Part shown: one piece after another, positions 46,850-58,488 of the stretch
How positions within the stretch are numbered: the first letter of the stretch is position 1
Layout of the letters: each line of letters opens with the position of its first letter
Source of the DNA: Saccopteryx bilineata
Lineage: Eukaryota; Chordata; Mammalia; Chiroptera; Emballonuridae
DNA: 64,000 nt
Direction of reading: 5' to 3'
Assembly (NCBI RefSeq): GCF_036850765.1
Contig: NC_089490.1
Location: 242,544,442-242,608,441, forward strand
Program-made: the position numbers and the translations under genes
Notes under the pieces: model-generated
What the model was told of the DNA's origin: nothing
The model's input: only the letters and a program-made list of their open reading frames with translations
Database searches by the model: none

Positions 46850-48420
46850 TTTACTTTTCATCTCTCAAGCCAGCCTGAGGACAGAGCTTCTGTAAGGTTT
46901 TCTTATCTGTAGAAATAGACATAATTAGCATAATGTTCTCATAGTCCATTTGTGTTTTTTCAAATGGCAGAATTCCTTCCTTTTTGTGACTGAAGAATAT
47001 TCCACTGTATATGTGCCACATTTCTATATCCATTCATTCATCAATGGACTAAACAACTTGAGTTATTTCCACATTTTGGCTATTGTAAATAATGCTGCAG
47101 TGGTGATAGGCGTGAAGATAGCATTTTCTGTATATAATATATCATCTGCATGTAAAGACATTTTACTTCTTCCTTTCTGAATTGGATGACTTTATTTCTT
47201 GGCAAGTTGCTTTGGTTAGGACTTCTAATACTTTGGTTAATAAAAATAGCTAAACTGCGCATCCTTAACTTGTTCGTGGTCTTGTAGGGGTCTCCAAACT
47301 TTTTACACAGGGGGCCAGTTCACTGTCCCTCAGACCATTGGAGGGCTGCCAAATACAGTGGTCCTCTCACTGACCACCAATGAAGGAGGTGCCCCTTCCA
47401 GAAGTGCAGTGGGGGCCGCAGTTTGGGGACGCCTGTTAGAGGAAGAGCTTTCTACTTTTGGTCATTGAGTAAGAAGACATTAACTGTGGACTTGTCATAT
47501 ACAGTCTCTATCATGGTGAGGTTTGTTTCTTCTGTTCAGTTTATTGAGAGATGTTTTCATGAGTGGATTTTGAATTTTGTTAAATGGTTTTTCTGCATTT
47601 ATTTATATGACCATATTATTTCTGTTCATTTTTTTAGTGTAATATCACATTGATTGATTTGCAGAATTAACCCATTCCTGCATCCCTAGAATAAATCCCA
47701 TTTAAATTATGGTATATGATCGTTTTAATGCATTGCTGGATTTGATTTGCCAATATTTTGTTTAGGGCTTCTGAATCTATGTTCATCAAGGGTTTCAGTT
47801 TGTAATTTTCTTTCTTGTAGTGTCCTTGTCTGGTTTTGCTGTGAGGGCTGGCTTCATAAAATGAAAGTGTTCTCTCCACTTCTTTTTTTTTGGGGGTGGG
47901 GGAGATTGAGAAGAAATGGTGTTAAGTCTTCCTTAAATGTTTTATAAAGTTTACTACTGGAAACATTTTGTCTTGGCCTTTGTTGGGAGGTTTTTTATTA
48001 CTAATTCAGTCTCCTAGTAATTGGTCTGTTCAGATTTTTTATTTCTTCATGATTCAACTTGGTAAGTTGTATATTTCTTGGAATTTATCCATTTTCTCTA
48101 GGTTGTCCCATTTGTTGGTATATAACTGCTCATAATAGTCTATTATACTTTTTTATTCATGTGGTATCAGTGTTAATGTCTCCTCTCTCATTTGCAATAT
48201 TAAGTTCTCTTTAGCTTTATTTTATTTTATTTGGTAAATCTAGCTAAAGTTTTGGCTCTTTATATTTTATAAAAGCAGCTTAGTTTCATTGCTCTTTTTA
48301 GTCTATTTTATTTATTTATGCTCTGATCTTTGTTATTTCCCTTACTTCTGCTAACTTTGGGCTTGGTTCTTTTTTTTATTCCTTGAGGTATAAAATTAGG
48401 TTGTGCTTCTGTCTTTGATT
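46850..48420 (-). mobile_element. Ancient L1 fragment (split by a hAT insertion)
   Basis: Both parts (46850-47284 and 47436-48420) read as decayed L1 ORF2 on the minus strand. The left part has an IEMWHIYSGIFFSHK block that corresponds to the usual C-terminal KMWYIYTMEYY. The right part has the LMNIDSEALNKILANQIQQ block that corresponds to the RT region. Divergence is far greater than in the L1 at 20120-25205. Much of ORF2 between the two blocks is missing, so there was internal deletion as well. Confidence 0.82.
47285..47435. mobile_element. hAT element, same family as 6814-7125, inverted and internally deleted
   Basis: Left end TAGGGGTCTCCAAACTTTTT and right end CAGTTTGGGGACGCCTG. In reverse complement, its two halves match both ends of the 312-bp element at 6814-7125, including the 'cagttcactgtccctcagacc' and 'cactgaccaccaatgaa' parts. 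The ~160 bp between them is absent. The 8-bp flanks do not match. It sits inside the ancient L1. Confidence 0.88.
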
Positions 48421-48829
48421 TTTCTCACTGTATATACAAGGAAAAAACCATTTGATACCTCCTTCCTACTTTCTGTATTAAGTAGTAGTAAATTGCCTTT
48501 TACATAATAGACTTCCTAGAAAGCACATTTCTTTTTATAGTTTTTCTTCATAGTGATTTGATAGCTGCGCATTGATAAAAATGCTATGTCACTATCAAAA
48601 TTGTGGTACTTAAAACCAGATATTTCTTAAAATCTTTTCTTTTGCCCACCTCATTTGTTACAGTGTTTTTTCAGTTGTTATAATCCAAACCTTGGTATTT
48701 TGTCTTTGTTACATAAACAAATTTGCAGTGACCTGAACTCTACAGAATTTAGCTACATAATTTACATAGTTATATATAGGTGGGTGGCACTTTGTTCCTT
48801 TTTAAGTAAAATATGGCATGTTATAGAGC

Positions 48830-49020
48830 ACAGGTCAGCAAAATTTTTCTGTAAAGACCCAAATATTTTAGGCTTTATGGGACACTTATCTCTAACATTG
48901 TAGTACAGAAGCAACCATAGGTAATGTGTAAATTATTCTGTCACTGTATTCTAATAAAACTTTATATACGAAACAAGTGGTGGAGCAGATTTGAGCCCAT
49001 AGGTTGTAGTTTGTTGAACC
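48830..49020. mobile_element. Old hAT-type element fragment
   Basis: 'gcacaggtcagcaaaatttttctgtaaagacc', 'aatattttaggctttatggg' and 'ctaataaaactttatatac' are landmarks of the common mammalian hAT family with CAGGGGTTGGCAAAC ends. Diverged, with borders approximate. Confidence 0.75.
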
Positions 49021-49367
49021 TAATACAGATATATAAAGTCGAAGTTTTATATAGGTGGATATGATAACTAGATTGTTTATTCCATGGCAAATAAGACATA
49101 AAATTTGCATTTCCCACTTCTATGTAAGAATCTTAGCGTATATGAAAAGATTGATCTGGACAGTTTTATTTTTTTAGTTCCTATCCAATATTTATCAAGG
49201 TAGCATGAAATTAGCCAAATATAATATTTAGTAGGATATTTAATATTTGTAATACTTATTTACATGTAGGGGGCTATATATTAAATTATTAATATATAAT
49301 TAATGCATTGAATATAAATATTTAACAAATAAATACAGATTTCAATTGCTTTTAAAATATTTTATAC

Positions 49368-49837
49368 GGCCTGACCAGGCAGTGGCACAGTGGATAGAGC
49401 TTCGGACTGGGATGCCGAGGACCCAGGTTCAAGACCTCGAGGTCCCCAGCTTGAGCGCAGGCTCATCTGGTTTGAGCAATAAGCTCACCAGCTTGGACCC
49501 AAGGTCGCTGGCTCCAGCAAGGGGTTACTCAGTCTGCTGAAGGCCCATGGTCAAGGCACATATGAGAAAGCAATCAATGAACAACTAAGGTGTCGCAATG
49601 TGCAATGAGAAAGTGATGATTGACTACTTCTCATCTCTCCATTCCTGTCTGTCTGTCCCTTTCTGACTTTCTCTCTGTCTCTATAAAAAAACAAAAAAAC
49701 AAAACAACTAAGGTGTTGCAACCCGCAACGAAAAACTAATGATTGGTGCTTTTCATCTCTCTGTTCCTGTCTGTCTGTCCCTGTCTATCCTTCTCTCTGA
49801 CACTCTCTCTCTCTGACAAAAATAAAATAAATAAAAT
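49368..49837 (+). mobile_element. SINE-B copy 5 with duplicated 3' module
   Basis: Perfect 14-bp duplication AAAATATTTTATAC (49354-49367 and 49838-49851) brackets a 470-bp element, about 100 bp longer than the complete copy at 38398. The excess is a second 3' module: 49581-49703 and 49704-49830 both begin ACAACTAAGGTGT and run through the 'cttctcatctctc' and (TCTG)n tract to an A-rich end. One set of target duplications around both modules shows they arrived together. Confidence 0.93.
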
Positions 49838-50487
49838 AAAATATTTTATACATCTCACATGTCAATTATGAAGTTCTTTCTCTACTTTTCATTTTGTGGT
49901 TAAACTTTTCTGTAATTACTAATATTAAACAACTAAGAACTACTTTCAGGATTTAAGAAATAATTTTATTTAAGCTGTAAAGTTTCTTCTTACAAATTCT
50001 AATCATTACACTAAGCATTCAGTAAATATTTTTGGCCATCTTTAACATTCTGTACAATGTGCTAGATACTGTAGACACAATAGTCTATGACTTTATCAAA
50101 TTTATGAACTCAAGGATATTATAAGTAACTAAAGATGCAGTGAGCATGTTATGTTCTTAAGGAAAAGGGTGCTGTGTGAATACAAAGGCATTAGAGGATC
50201 GTGTGTTTTATTTTTTAATAGGAAGGCAGAAGGAAAAAGCACAATAAGTTTAGAGAACTTAAAATTTGGCTAATTTTTACTGCAGTGTAGAAGAAGTGAG
50301 GTGAAGCTAGATTAGCTAAAAATTAAACACTGTTTTTCAGCCATGTGTAGTAAGAATGTAATAAAAAATAAGCCATTCCTCACATTGTTAGAAAATGTTT
50401 TTTCTAAAATATTTTAAGACAGATATTGCTAAAATTCTCTACACATTTCGCCTAGTATAACAGTAGTCAGAATAATCATAAATTTTA

Positions 50488-50873
50488 TTTATTTATTTAT
50501 TTATTTATTATTTTTCTGAAGTGAGAAGCGGGGTGGGGGGCAAGCAGACAGATTCCCGCATGCTCCCTACCGAGACCCACCCGGCCTGCCCACCAAGGGG
50601 CGATGCTCGGCCCCTCTGGGGCATTGTTCTGCAGTCAGAGCCATTCTAGCACCTGAGGTGGAGCCCATGGTACCATCCTCAGCGCCTGGGCCAACTTTGC
50701 TCCAATGGAGCCTTGGCTGCCAAAGGGGAAGAGAGAGAGAGAGAGAGAAAGGAGAGGGGGAAGGGTGGAGAAGCAGATGAGCGCTTCTTCTGTTTGTGCC
50801 CTGGCCGGGAATCAAACCCGGGACCTCCACGCACCGGGCCAATGCTCTACCGCTGAGCTAACCAGCCAGGGCC
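50488..50873 (-). mobile_element. SINE-A copy 8
   Basis: Reverse orientation with a (TTTA)n complement of the tail. The flanks TAATCATAAATTTTA and TAATCATATAATTTA (50473-50487 and 50874-50888) are an imperfect duplication. Confidence 0.9.
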
Positions 50874-51515
50874 TAATCATATAATTTAATACTTGATGAG
50901 ATTGATTAAAATGCTTAAATATCAAATATCAGTATGTGAATTTTATTGTCCTTGATTCCTTTTTTTGTTTCTACTTAATTTTAACATGTTAAATAGTTAA
51001 TAGTATTTTAATCTAAATATTTCTTCCTGAAGTTTGATATAAGTATATAATAGTGACATTAACAGTTTTCCAAAATGGTTAAATTCATACTGCTATCTTT
51101 CATACTTTTCACAGAGACAAATCAAATAGTTCTTATAAGATTTCCTTTTTAATGTCTCACCCTTCCAAATCACCTCATAAATTATTGCTAAAGTAACATT
51201 TCTAAAGCACATTCTGATTCCATTATTCCTCAGAAAGACTAATGTAAGAGCCTTACCTACTTTTCCAGGCTTACCTATTTTCCCTATTAAATATCTTGTT
51301 CTCTTGCGAGCAAACTACTCAAACTTCCCAAAACTTATTCTGGCTACCAACTCCTATATCTTTATTCCTGTCCTACATCTTCCACTCTTCCCTCATCACT
51401 CCACCTCATCTTTCTCTGTTGAAAACCCACTAATCCCTCACACACAATCCCTCACATATAATCAATATTTTATTTCCCTAAAATTAATATTGTATTTCTT
51501 TAGGAAAATTAATCT

Positions 51516-51842
51516 TTTTTTTTTAAATGAGAGGAGGGGAGATATTAAGACAGATCCCCCATATGTGCCCAGACCTGGATCTAGGGCTGATGCTCAAATC
51601 AACCAAGCTATTTTTAGCACCTAAAGCTGACACTCTGACCAACTAAGCTATCCTCAGCGCTTGGAGCTGACACTGAAACCAATGGAACCACTGGCTGCCA
51701 GAGGGGAAGAGGAAGAGAGATAGAGAAGGGGGAGAGGGAAGGGGAGAGATGCAGATGGTTACCTCTCTTGTGTGCCCTAACTGGGGATTGAATCTTCTTG
51801 CTGGGCCAATGCTTACCCACTGAGCCTGCTGATCAGGGCCAA
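51516..51842 (-). mobile_element. SINE-D copy 3
   Basis: Reverse orientation, with flanks AGGAAAATTAATCT (51502-51515) and AGGAAAATTTATCT (51843-51856), one mismatch. The body has an internally repeated 'accaa(c/g)taagcta...agctgacact' segment that the other D copies show less clearly. Confidence 0.88.
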
Positions 51843-52425
51843 AGGAAAATTTATCTATTAAGTTAGCATAATATTTAACACTTATTTCTTTCAACTCCTG
51901 TTACAAATAGTTAGATGCAACATGTTATACTTACCATTTTGCATTGTTTTCTCTACATTTACTATCTGTGTGGATCAATATAGTTAGTTCATAATTATCT
52001 TTAATGTCATCTACACTTGTATTCCCCTGCTAGACATTTTGATGTTACAATAGGTAAAACTGACCTAAACATCTTTCTTCATTAAGCTTTTTTGCTTTTG
52101 TTCTACAAATGTCCTTTGGATAAATTTCCACAAATAGTATAAATGGGTTAAAGGGTTAAATACTGTTGGCTGTGTGTTATATTTTCTACACCCTTGGCAA
52201 AGTGTGAGTATACTCATTTCAGCAAATTACAAGTAGATCTACAGAACTCAGAAGCAATGCTTGGATCATTTCATATCGTCTCAGTCAATCTTATGCATAG
52301 CAGTAAACTTCTAAAGGTATTACAGTATAAATGCATCATGGAAAACTTGAGCTTTATAATAATGATTATGAGTCAAGATGTCCTGTTTTTAAAAGATGGC
52401 TGCAAGGCTTTTTAGAAAGATTTAC

Positions 52426-52793
52426 GCCCTGGCCGGTTGGCTCAGCGGTAGAGTGTCGGCCTGGCGTGAGGGGGACTCGGGTTCGATTCCCGGCCAGGGC
52501 ACATAGGAGAAGCACCCATTTGCTTCTCCACCCCCCCCCCCTCCTTCCTCTCTGTCTCTCTCTTCCCCTCCCGCAGCCAAGGCTCCATTGGAGCAAAGAT
52601 GGCCCGGGCGCTGGGGATGGCTCCTTGGCCTCTGCCCCAGGCGCTAGAGGCTCTGGTAGCGGCAGAGCGACGCCTCGGAGGGGCAGAGCATCGCCCCTGG
52701 TGGGTGTGCCGGTCCCGGTCGGTGCATGCGGAAGTCTGTCTGTCTCTCCCTGTTTCCAGCTTCAGAAAAATACAAAAAAAAAAAAAGAAAGAA
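52426..52793 (+). mobile_element. SINE-A copy 9 (small internal deletion)
   Basis: Duplication AGAAAGATTTAC at 52414-52425 and 52794-52805, perfect. Relative to other copies, it lacks part of the 'gggtggatcccggtcgggcgca' block near 52710. Confidence 0.94.
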
Positions 52794-52980
52794 AGAAAGA
52801 TTTACATCAGAGATAAATAGAAGAGTAATTTCTGAGTAATCCAAGATTTTACTGTCATAGGGCTTCAAAATCATAACATTGGCAACTTTTATGTCAGAAT
52901 TACAGGCACTGATTATTAAGTTCTCTGATACAAAGTAGTCAGTATTGTGTCAACTTATAATGAGTAAAATCAATTTTGAC

Positions 52981-53434
52981 TGAATAAAGAAGATGTGGCA
53001 CATATACACTATGGAATACTACTCATAAAAAATGATGACATCGGAACATTTACAGCAAAATGGTGGGATCTTGATAACATGATACGAAGCGAAATAAGTA
53101 AATCAGAAAAAAACAGGAACTGTATTATTCCATACGTAGGTGGGACATAATAGTGAAACTAAGAGACATTGATAAGAGTGTGGTGGTTACGGGGGGGGGG
53201 GGGGGAGGGGGGAATGGGAGAGGGAAAGGGGGAGGGGGAGGGGCACAGAGAGAACAAGATAGAGGGTGACGGAGGACAATCTGACTTTGGGTGGTGGGTA
53301 TGCAACATAATTGAACGACAAGATAACCTGGACTTGTTATCTTTGAATATATGTATCCTGATTTATTGATGTCACCCCATTAAAAAAATAAAATTATAAA
53401 AAAAATAAAATAAAAAAATAAATAAATAAAAAAA
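52981..53434 (+). mobile_element. L1 3' end, young-looking, sense orientation
   Basis: ORF2 C-terminal block in sense orientation, then the G-rich tract (53190-53250), the 3' UTR ('gacaagataacctggacttg', 'cctgatttattgatgtcacc') and an A-rich tail. Flanks AAAATCAATTTTGA and AAAATCAATTTGA are the target duplication. It is nearly identical to the inverted copy at 3540-4062. Confidence 0.9.
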
Positions 53435-53631
53435 AATCAATTTGATTAATTTTGAGTACAGGTATATTACTCAATTTGTTGTTTATCTTTCATTGGCCTA
53501 TAGCTTAAAAAACATTGTTTTAAGCCCACACATTATTGAGTTAGATTAACCTAGAAAGTCTTTTTCAACTTGAATTGACTCTCCTATTTTGAGAGAAGTG
53601 GCAACAATTAAACTTAAAAGACTCCAAATTT

Positions 53632-53923
53632 ATTTTTTTAAGAGAGACAGAGATAAGAAAGTATAGAGATGAGATGCAGCACTTTAGTTGTTCATTGATT
53701 ACTTCTCCTGTGTGCCTTTGAGATAGGCAGTGAGGGACTCCAGCTGAGGCAACCTTGGCCTTCAAGCCAGCGACTTTTGGCTCAGCCATTGAGCATGGGA
53801 TCATTTCAATGATCCCACACTCAAGCTGGATGATCCCATGCTCAAGTCAGCAACCTCAGGGTTTCAAACCTGGGTCCTCAGCGTCCCAGGTTGATGCTCT
53901 TATCCATGCCACCACCAGTCAAG
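53632..53923 (-). mobile_element. SINE-B copy 6, older
   Basis: Reverse orientation, diverged, with flanks GACTCCAAATTT (53620-53631) and GACTCCAATTTTT (from 53924). It contains a local repeat of 'tgatccca(c/t)(a/g)ctcaag'. Confidence 0.85.
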
Positions 53924-54379
53924 TGACTCCAATTTTTTTTTATTGTGACCTAACATAAATAAAATGCGTCTCGTGACCTAATACATGCAAACACATAATA
54001 ATACCTACCCTTAATACTGGTAAAACACTGATATTTTCACTGTGTTTTAAACACAACTGCTAGTCAAGACCCACAAAATTGATTTCACAAGTTACTTAGG
54101 GGTTACAACCTGCAACTTGAAAATTGTTGGCTAGTGCTTAGGTTATAATGGTGTCTATTGATTATATAATGAGTCTTTGCATTAGTTTCAGGAATATTTC
54201 TCAAAGTGTATTATAAAGAGAGTAACTGTAGATTGATTTGACTGACCACCCCTCACCTACCACAAATGAATTAACTGCTGGTCTTTTAAAAAAAATTTTA
54301 AATGGTTTTGTAATTCTGAACAAGCATTATTTGACTTCTAACCAGTACCTGGGGTCTCTGATTCTTTACCAAAATTAAG

Positions 54380-54380
54380 G

Positions 54381-54412
<32 letters not shown>

Positions 54413-54739
54413 TGACAGAGACAGAGAGAGGGACAGATAGGAACACACAGACCAGAAGGGAGAGAGATTAGAAGTATTGATTCTTCGTTGCGGCACCTTA
54501 GTTTCTCATTGATTGTTTCTCATTTGTGCCTTGACCCGGGGGGGGGGGGGGGGGGGGAGGGGCTACAGCAGACCGAATGATCTCTTGTTCAGGCCAGTGA
54601 CCTTGGGCTCAAGCTGGTGAGTCTTGCTCAAACCAGATGAACCTATGCTATGCTCAAGCTGGCAACCTCAGGGTTTTGAACCTGGGTCCTCCGCGTCCCA
54701 GTCTGATGCTCTATCCACTGCGCTATCGCCTAGTCAGGC
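54380..54739 (-). mobile_element. SINE-B copy 7, with poly-G run
   Basis: Reverse orientation, long T run at left (54380-54411), head at right (GCCTGACTAGGCGATAGCGC on the minus strand). A ~20-base G run (54538-54557) replaces the usual GCAGGCC-like body segment. Flanking repeats are too short to fix the borders exactly. Confidence 0.85.
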
Positions 54740-56086
54740 AAGGCAAACTTTTTACTAAATTATCTCATTTTACATCACTTCCATTTATCCTAAACCATCA
54801 AAACAAAACAAAAAGAAAAGAAACCTCTCTATTTCCTGACTCATTTCTTCTAGAAGATGTTGTCTTACCTTTTCTCTTTCCTAACTAAATCCTCCACCTC
54901 CTCCATCATAAACGTATCCCTCTCTTATTGCCCTGTTAACATCTATTGTAGAAAATATGAATTTTGGGTTCCTTAATTTTCACTTTGCCAAGGAACCTTA
55001 GCATCAGAAAATGCTGTCTCCTTTCTCCTAGTTTGTTTTTGCTTTTTTCAAATAATTGCTAAATATACATGTCAAAGCCTTCCTCTGAGGTCAAGGTTCT
55101 TATTTGTCAATCTTCCTTGTTCCTATGTTCAGTGTGAATTTTGGTCCCCTGTGTACGGTCTTCCTCTTTTCCTCTAGTTCTGCCATCCAGTTAGGTAACC
55201 TTGGGTTCTACGTAGAATCCATGTGAGCATTCAGTGTCCTCTTCTTGTAGTGGAACCCCACAATCTTTCAGTTTCTCTTGAGGTTGCTTCCTTGTGTTTC
55301 TGCCTCATAAATGTTACCCTTTTTTAGGGCTATGTCATCAGCAGTTTTTACTCCTTGGATACTCTTTCTATTAGTGGCTTCAAATAAAAACGTTGGCTTG
55401 CATTTAGGGACTGATTGCATCAAAAAATAGGTATCTTCAAACCATGTTAACTCGGGGTAACAAGAGGGGCAGATTGCTGAAATTTTTTTTGTCCCTGATT
55501 GAAGTTAAAGGTTTATTTGATGCTGTTCCTTGGTCATATTGGGTAGGTTATTGAAAGAATTCTCACTGAATTACATTATGCCTCTTTAAGATTTTTTTAT
55601 GGCTTATAATTGAGGTTTATATGAGTTTTCTTGATTTATTTCTGAACATGACTGGTTTCCATTGTCTGAAGCTTCAGTCCTGAAGACTTCATTAGCTGGC
55701 ATGGTTTATTTTTATCTCAGGATTGTTTTTCCATAAAAACAAAACAAAACAAAAACAAAAAACACTGATATCAAATCAGTGATTTTTGGGACTTTTTATG
55801 TTTTTGATGGCTCTGGTTTTAATAATCTTGTTAATGTGCTAGTATGAGTAATTTATAATACAAACCCAAAATGATTGCTAAAATTTAGCACATCTAGAAG
55901 TAAATGTATTCTTTAGCCTTATTAAAACCAGAAAATAGAGGCATACTATATTTAATGGAATATTTATCTACATATACTGGAAGAATGATACCTCACAAAA
56001 TTGTGACTAAATAGCATTAGCCCTCAAGCAAATAATTTAAAATATTATGGCATTCATACACCTGACTTAAAGAATAAGATAGTTGG

Positions 56087-56493
56087 GCCCTGGCCGGTTG
56101 GCTCAGCGGTAGAGCGTCGGCCTAGCGTGCGGAGGACCCGGGTTCGATTCCCAGGGCACACAGGAGAAGCGCCCATTTGCTTCTCCACCCCTCCGCTGCG
56201 CTTTCCTCTCTGTCTCTCTCTTCCCCTCCCGCAGCCAAGGCTCCATTGGAGCAAAGATGGCCCGGGCGCTGGGGATGGCTCTGTGGCCTCTGCCTCAGGC
56301 GCTAGAGTGGCTCTGGTTGCAACATGGCGACGCCCAGAATGGGCAGAGCATCGCCCCCTGGTGGGCAGAGCGTCGCCCCTGGTGGGTGTGCCAGGTGGAT
56401 CCTGGTCGGGCGCATGTGGGAGTCTGTCTGACTGTCTCTCCCTGTTTCCAGCTTCAGAAAAAATGAAAAAGAAAAAAAAAATTAAAAAAAAAA
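56087..56493 (+). mobile_element. SINE-A copy 10, internal-duplication subtype
   Basis: Duplication AAGATAGTTGGG (56076-56087 and 56494-56505), perfect. It carries the same ~22-bp internal tandem duplication as copy 5 (here 56343-56385). Its head has lost the 'cggcc' before AGGGCACA (near 56153). Confidence 0.94.
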
Positions 56494-57249
56494 AAGATAG
56501 TTGGGATGGGAGAAATTAGGTAAGAGAGAATCACAAAGTACTAACAGTCTGAACTTTTTTTTTTAACAGTCTGAACTTTTTAAGAATAAATAACTCAGCA
56601 AGTAATAATCTCTAAAATCATCTAATCAATAGTGAGACATTATGGTTCATTTAAAGGATTATTCTCTAATTCAGGGAAAAGAATGTAACCAAATATGTCA
56701 TAAGGATCATTTGAAGTACTTGCTTTTTATTCATTTCTCTTGAAACTGAATCAGTTATTTGATCCTTGATGATGTGTTAAAGACCCTGAGTGTGAGTATT
56801 GGAAAGTCAAGCATTTTCTTTCTTATGCTTAGTAATGAAAGGATGTGGCTGAATCACTTTATAGTGTTTTATAAAAAGGAAAAAAGGATGTTGTTAATTC
56901 AGAAAGTGCATAGATGTGGGTTGACATTTCTATTCAGGGTCCTTTTTGAAGGACAGTAGTACACTGAGAGACATGAACCATTGCTGGATTTCTTTAAATT
57001 GGGTCATCATCAGAAATGAAACATTTGCTTTTTGAATTATTTTAGTGTAACTTTCAAAGTTGTACGGAGGTTAAAATCTACAGAATAGTGTACCTCTTAA
57101 ATCTGATCTTCTTAATTTGGGGAATAAAGGAAAGTAGACTATAATAAAGAAACTGACCACAGTTTGATACCTGCCTTACCTAATATACAACACAAGTTTT
57201 CTGTGGTTGGCTATTGTGAGAAATATTTTTTTAAAGAGGGAAAGAAGAG

Positions 57250-57671
57250 CCCTGACTGATTGGTTCAGTGGTAGAGCGTTGGCCCAGCCTGTGGAAGTCC
57301 CAGGCTCAATTCCTGGCCAGGGCACACATGAGAAGCGGCCATCTGCTTCTTCATCCTTCCCTTCTCCCTCTCTTCTCTCCCCCCACCCCCCGCCTCCTTC
57401 TCCCCCTCTCCCCCTCTCCCCCTCTCCCCCTCTCCCAGCTAAGGCTCCATTGGAACAAAGTTGGCCTGGGTGCTGAGGCTGGTTCCACGTCCTCCACCTC
57501 CGGCACTAGAATGGCTCATGTTGCAGCAGCAAAGCAACGCCCCTAGATAGGCAGAGCATCGCTCCCTGGTGAGCTTGCCAGGTGGATCCCGGTCCAGCAC
57601 ATGTGGGAGTCTGTCTGCCTGCCTCTCGGCTTCTCATTTTGGAAAAATACAGAAAAATAAAAATAAAAAAA
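57250..57671 (+). mobile_element. SINE-A copy 11, diverged, with CTCCCC expansion
   Basis: Flanks TAAAGAGGGAAAGAAGAG (57232-57249) and TAAAGAGGGAGAGAAGAG (57672-57689) differ at one base. The pyrimidine tract is expanded into (CTCCCC)n at about 57395-57434. Body substitutions suggest an older insertion than copies 2 or 5. Confidence 0.9.
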
Positions 57672-58488
57672 TAAAGAGGGAGAGAAGAGAGCAGAGTCTT
57701 TGCTCTAGGGATATAATAAACCACTGTAAAGAGAGTGTTAGTACCAATACATACTGTAAACCTTTATTTATTGTATATTAATCTGCAGGATACTTTTATT
57801 CCTAGATTGTTATTATCAAGTCATTATGTCTTTGTGAATGGGAATTTAAGCAGAACATAACCAGTTAGGTAAATCTACTTTTTAAAAAATTTCACAAAGG
57901 CCAAATACTTTATGTTATCCTAGTTTATAAACCAAAAAGATTATAATGTTTCTGGTAGTACAAAAAAAGATTTCTATTTTAAAAAAATATTGGAAATGTA
58001 TTTGTCTATAAAATACAGCAAATCAAAAACTATACAGGATGTATATCTGTAAGTGAACATAAGAAATTGAACCACAAAGTTAGGAATCAGGAAGCATTTA
58101 TTGACCATATACATATATAAATATACACGTGTGTGTGCGTGCGTGCGTAGTTATTATAGGTCATGTGGCAAAGGAAAAATATATATTAGAAGACATGGTT
58201 CTTCCATTAAAAAATTTATTTAATCAGAGGTATTCAAAACATTAAGGGTTTTTAAATGAGATTGGAGTGTGTTTATCTTGGGAATGAAGAAACAGACAAA
58301 CCCAAAGCTAAAATTGATTTTTTTTTTTTTTACTTCTACCAATATTCTAAAAAGTGGACCTCACTGATAGATGACAATTTAATTAAGAAAGCCAATACAA
58401 AGAAATATTATATGTTTTGAAAATTACACAGATAATTTATGCTCAATATTAGTATGTCAGGATTCTCAGCAATGGAGTTTTGGAATAC

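Noticed and set aside
53190..53250. G-rich tract as a regulatory G-quadruplex
   Set aside because: It is the normal poly-purine part of the L1 3' UTR, present in inverted form at 3700-3765.
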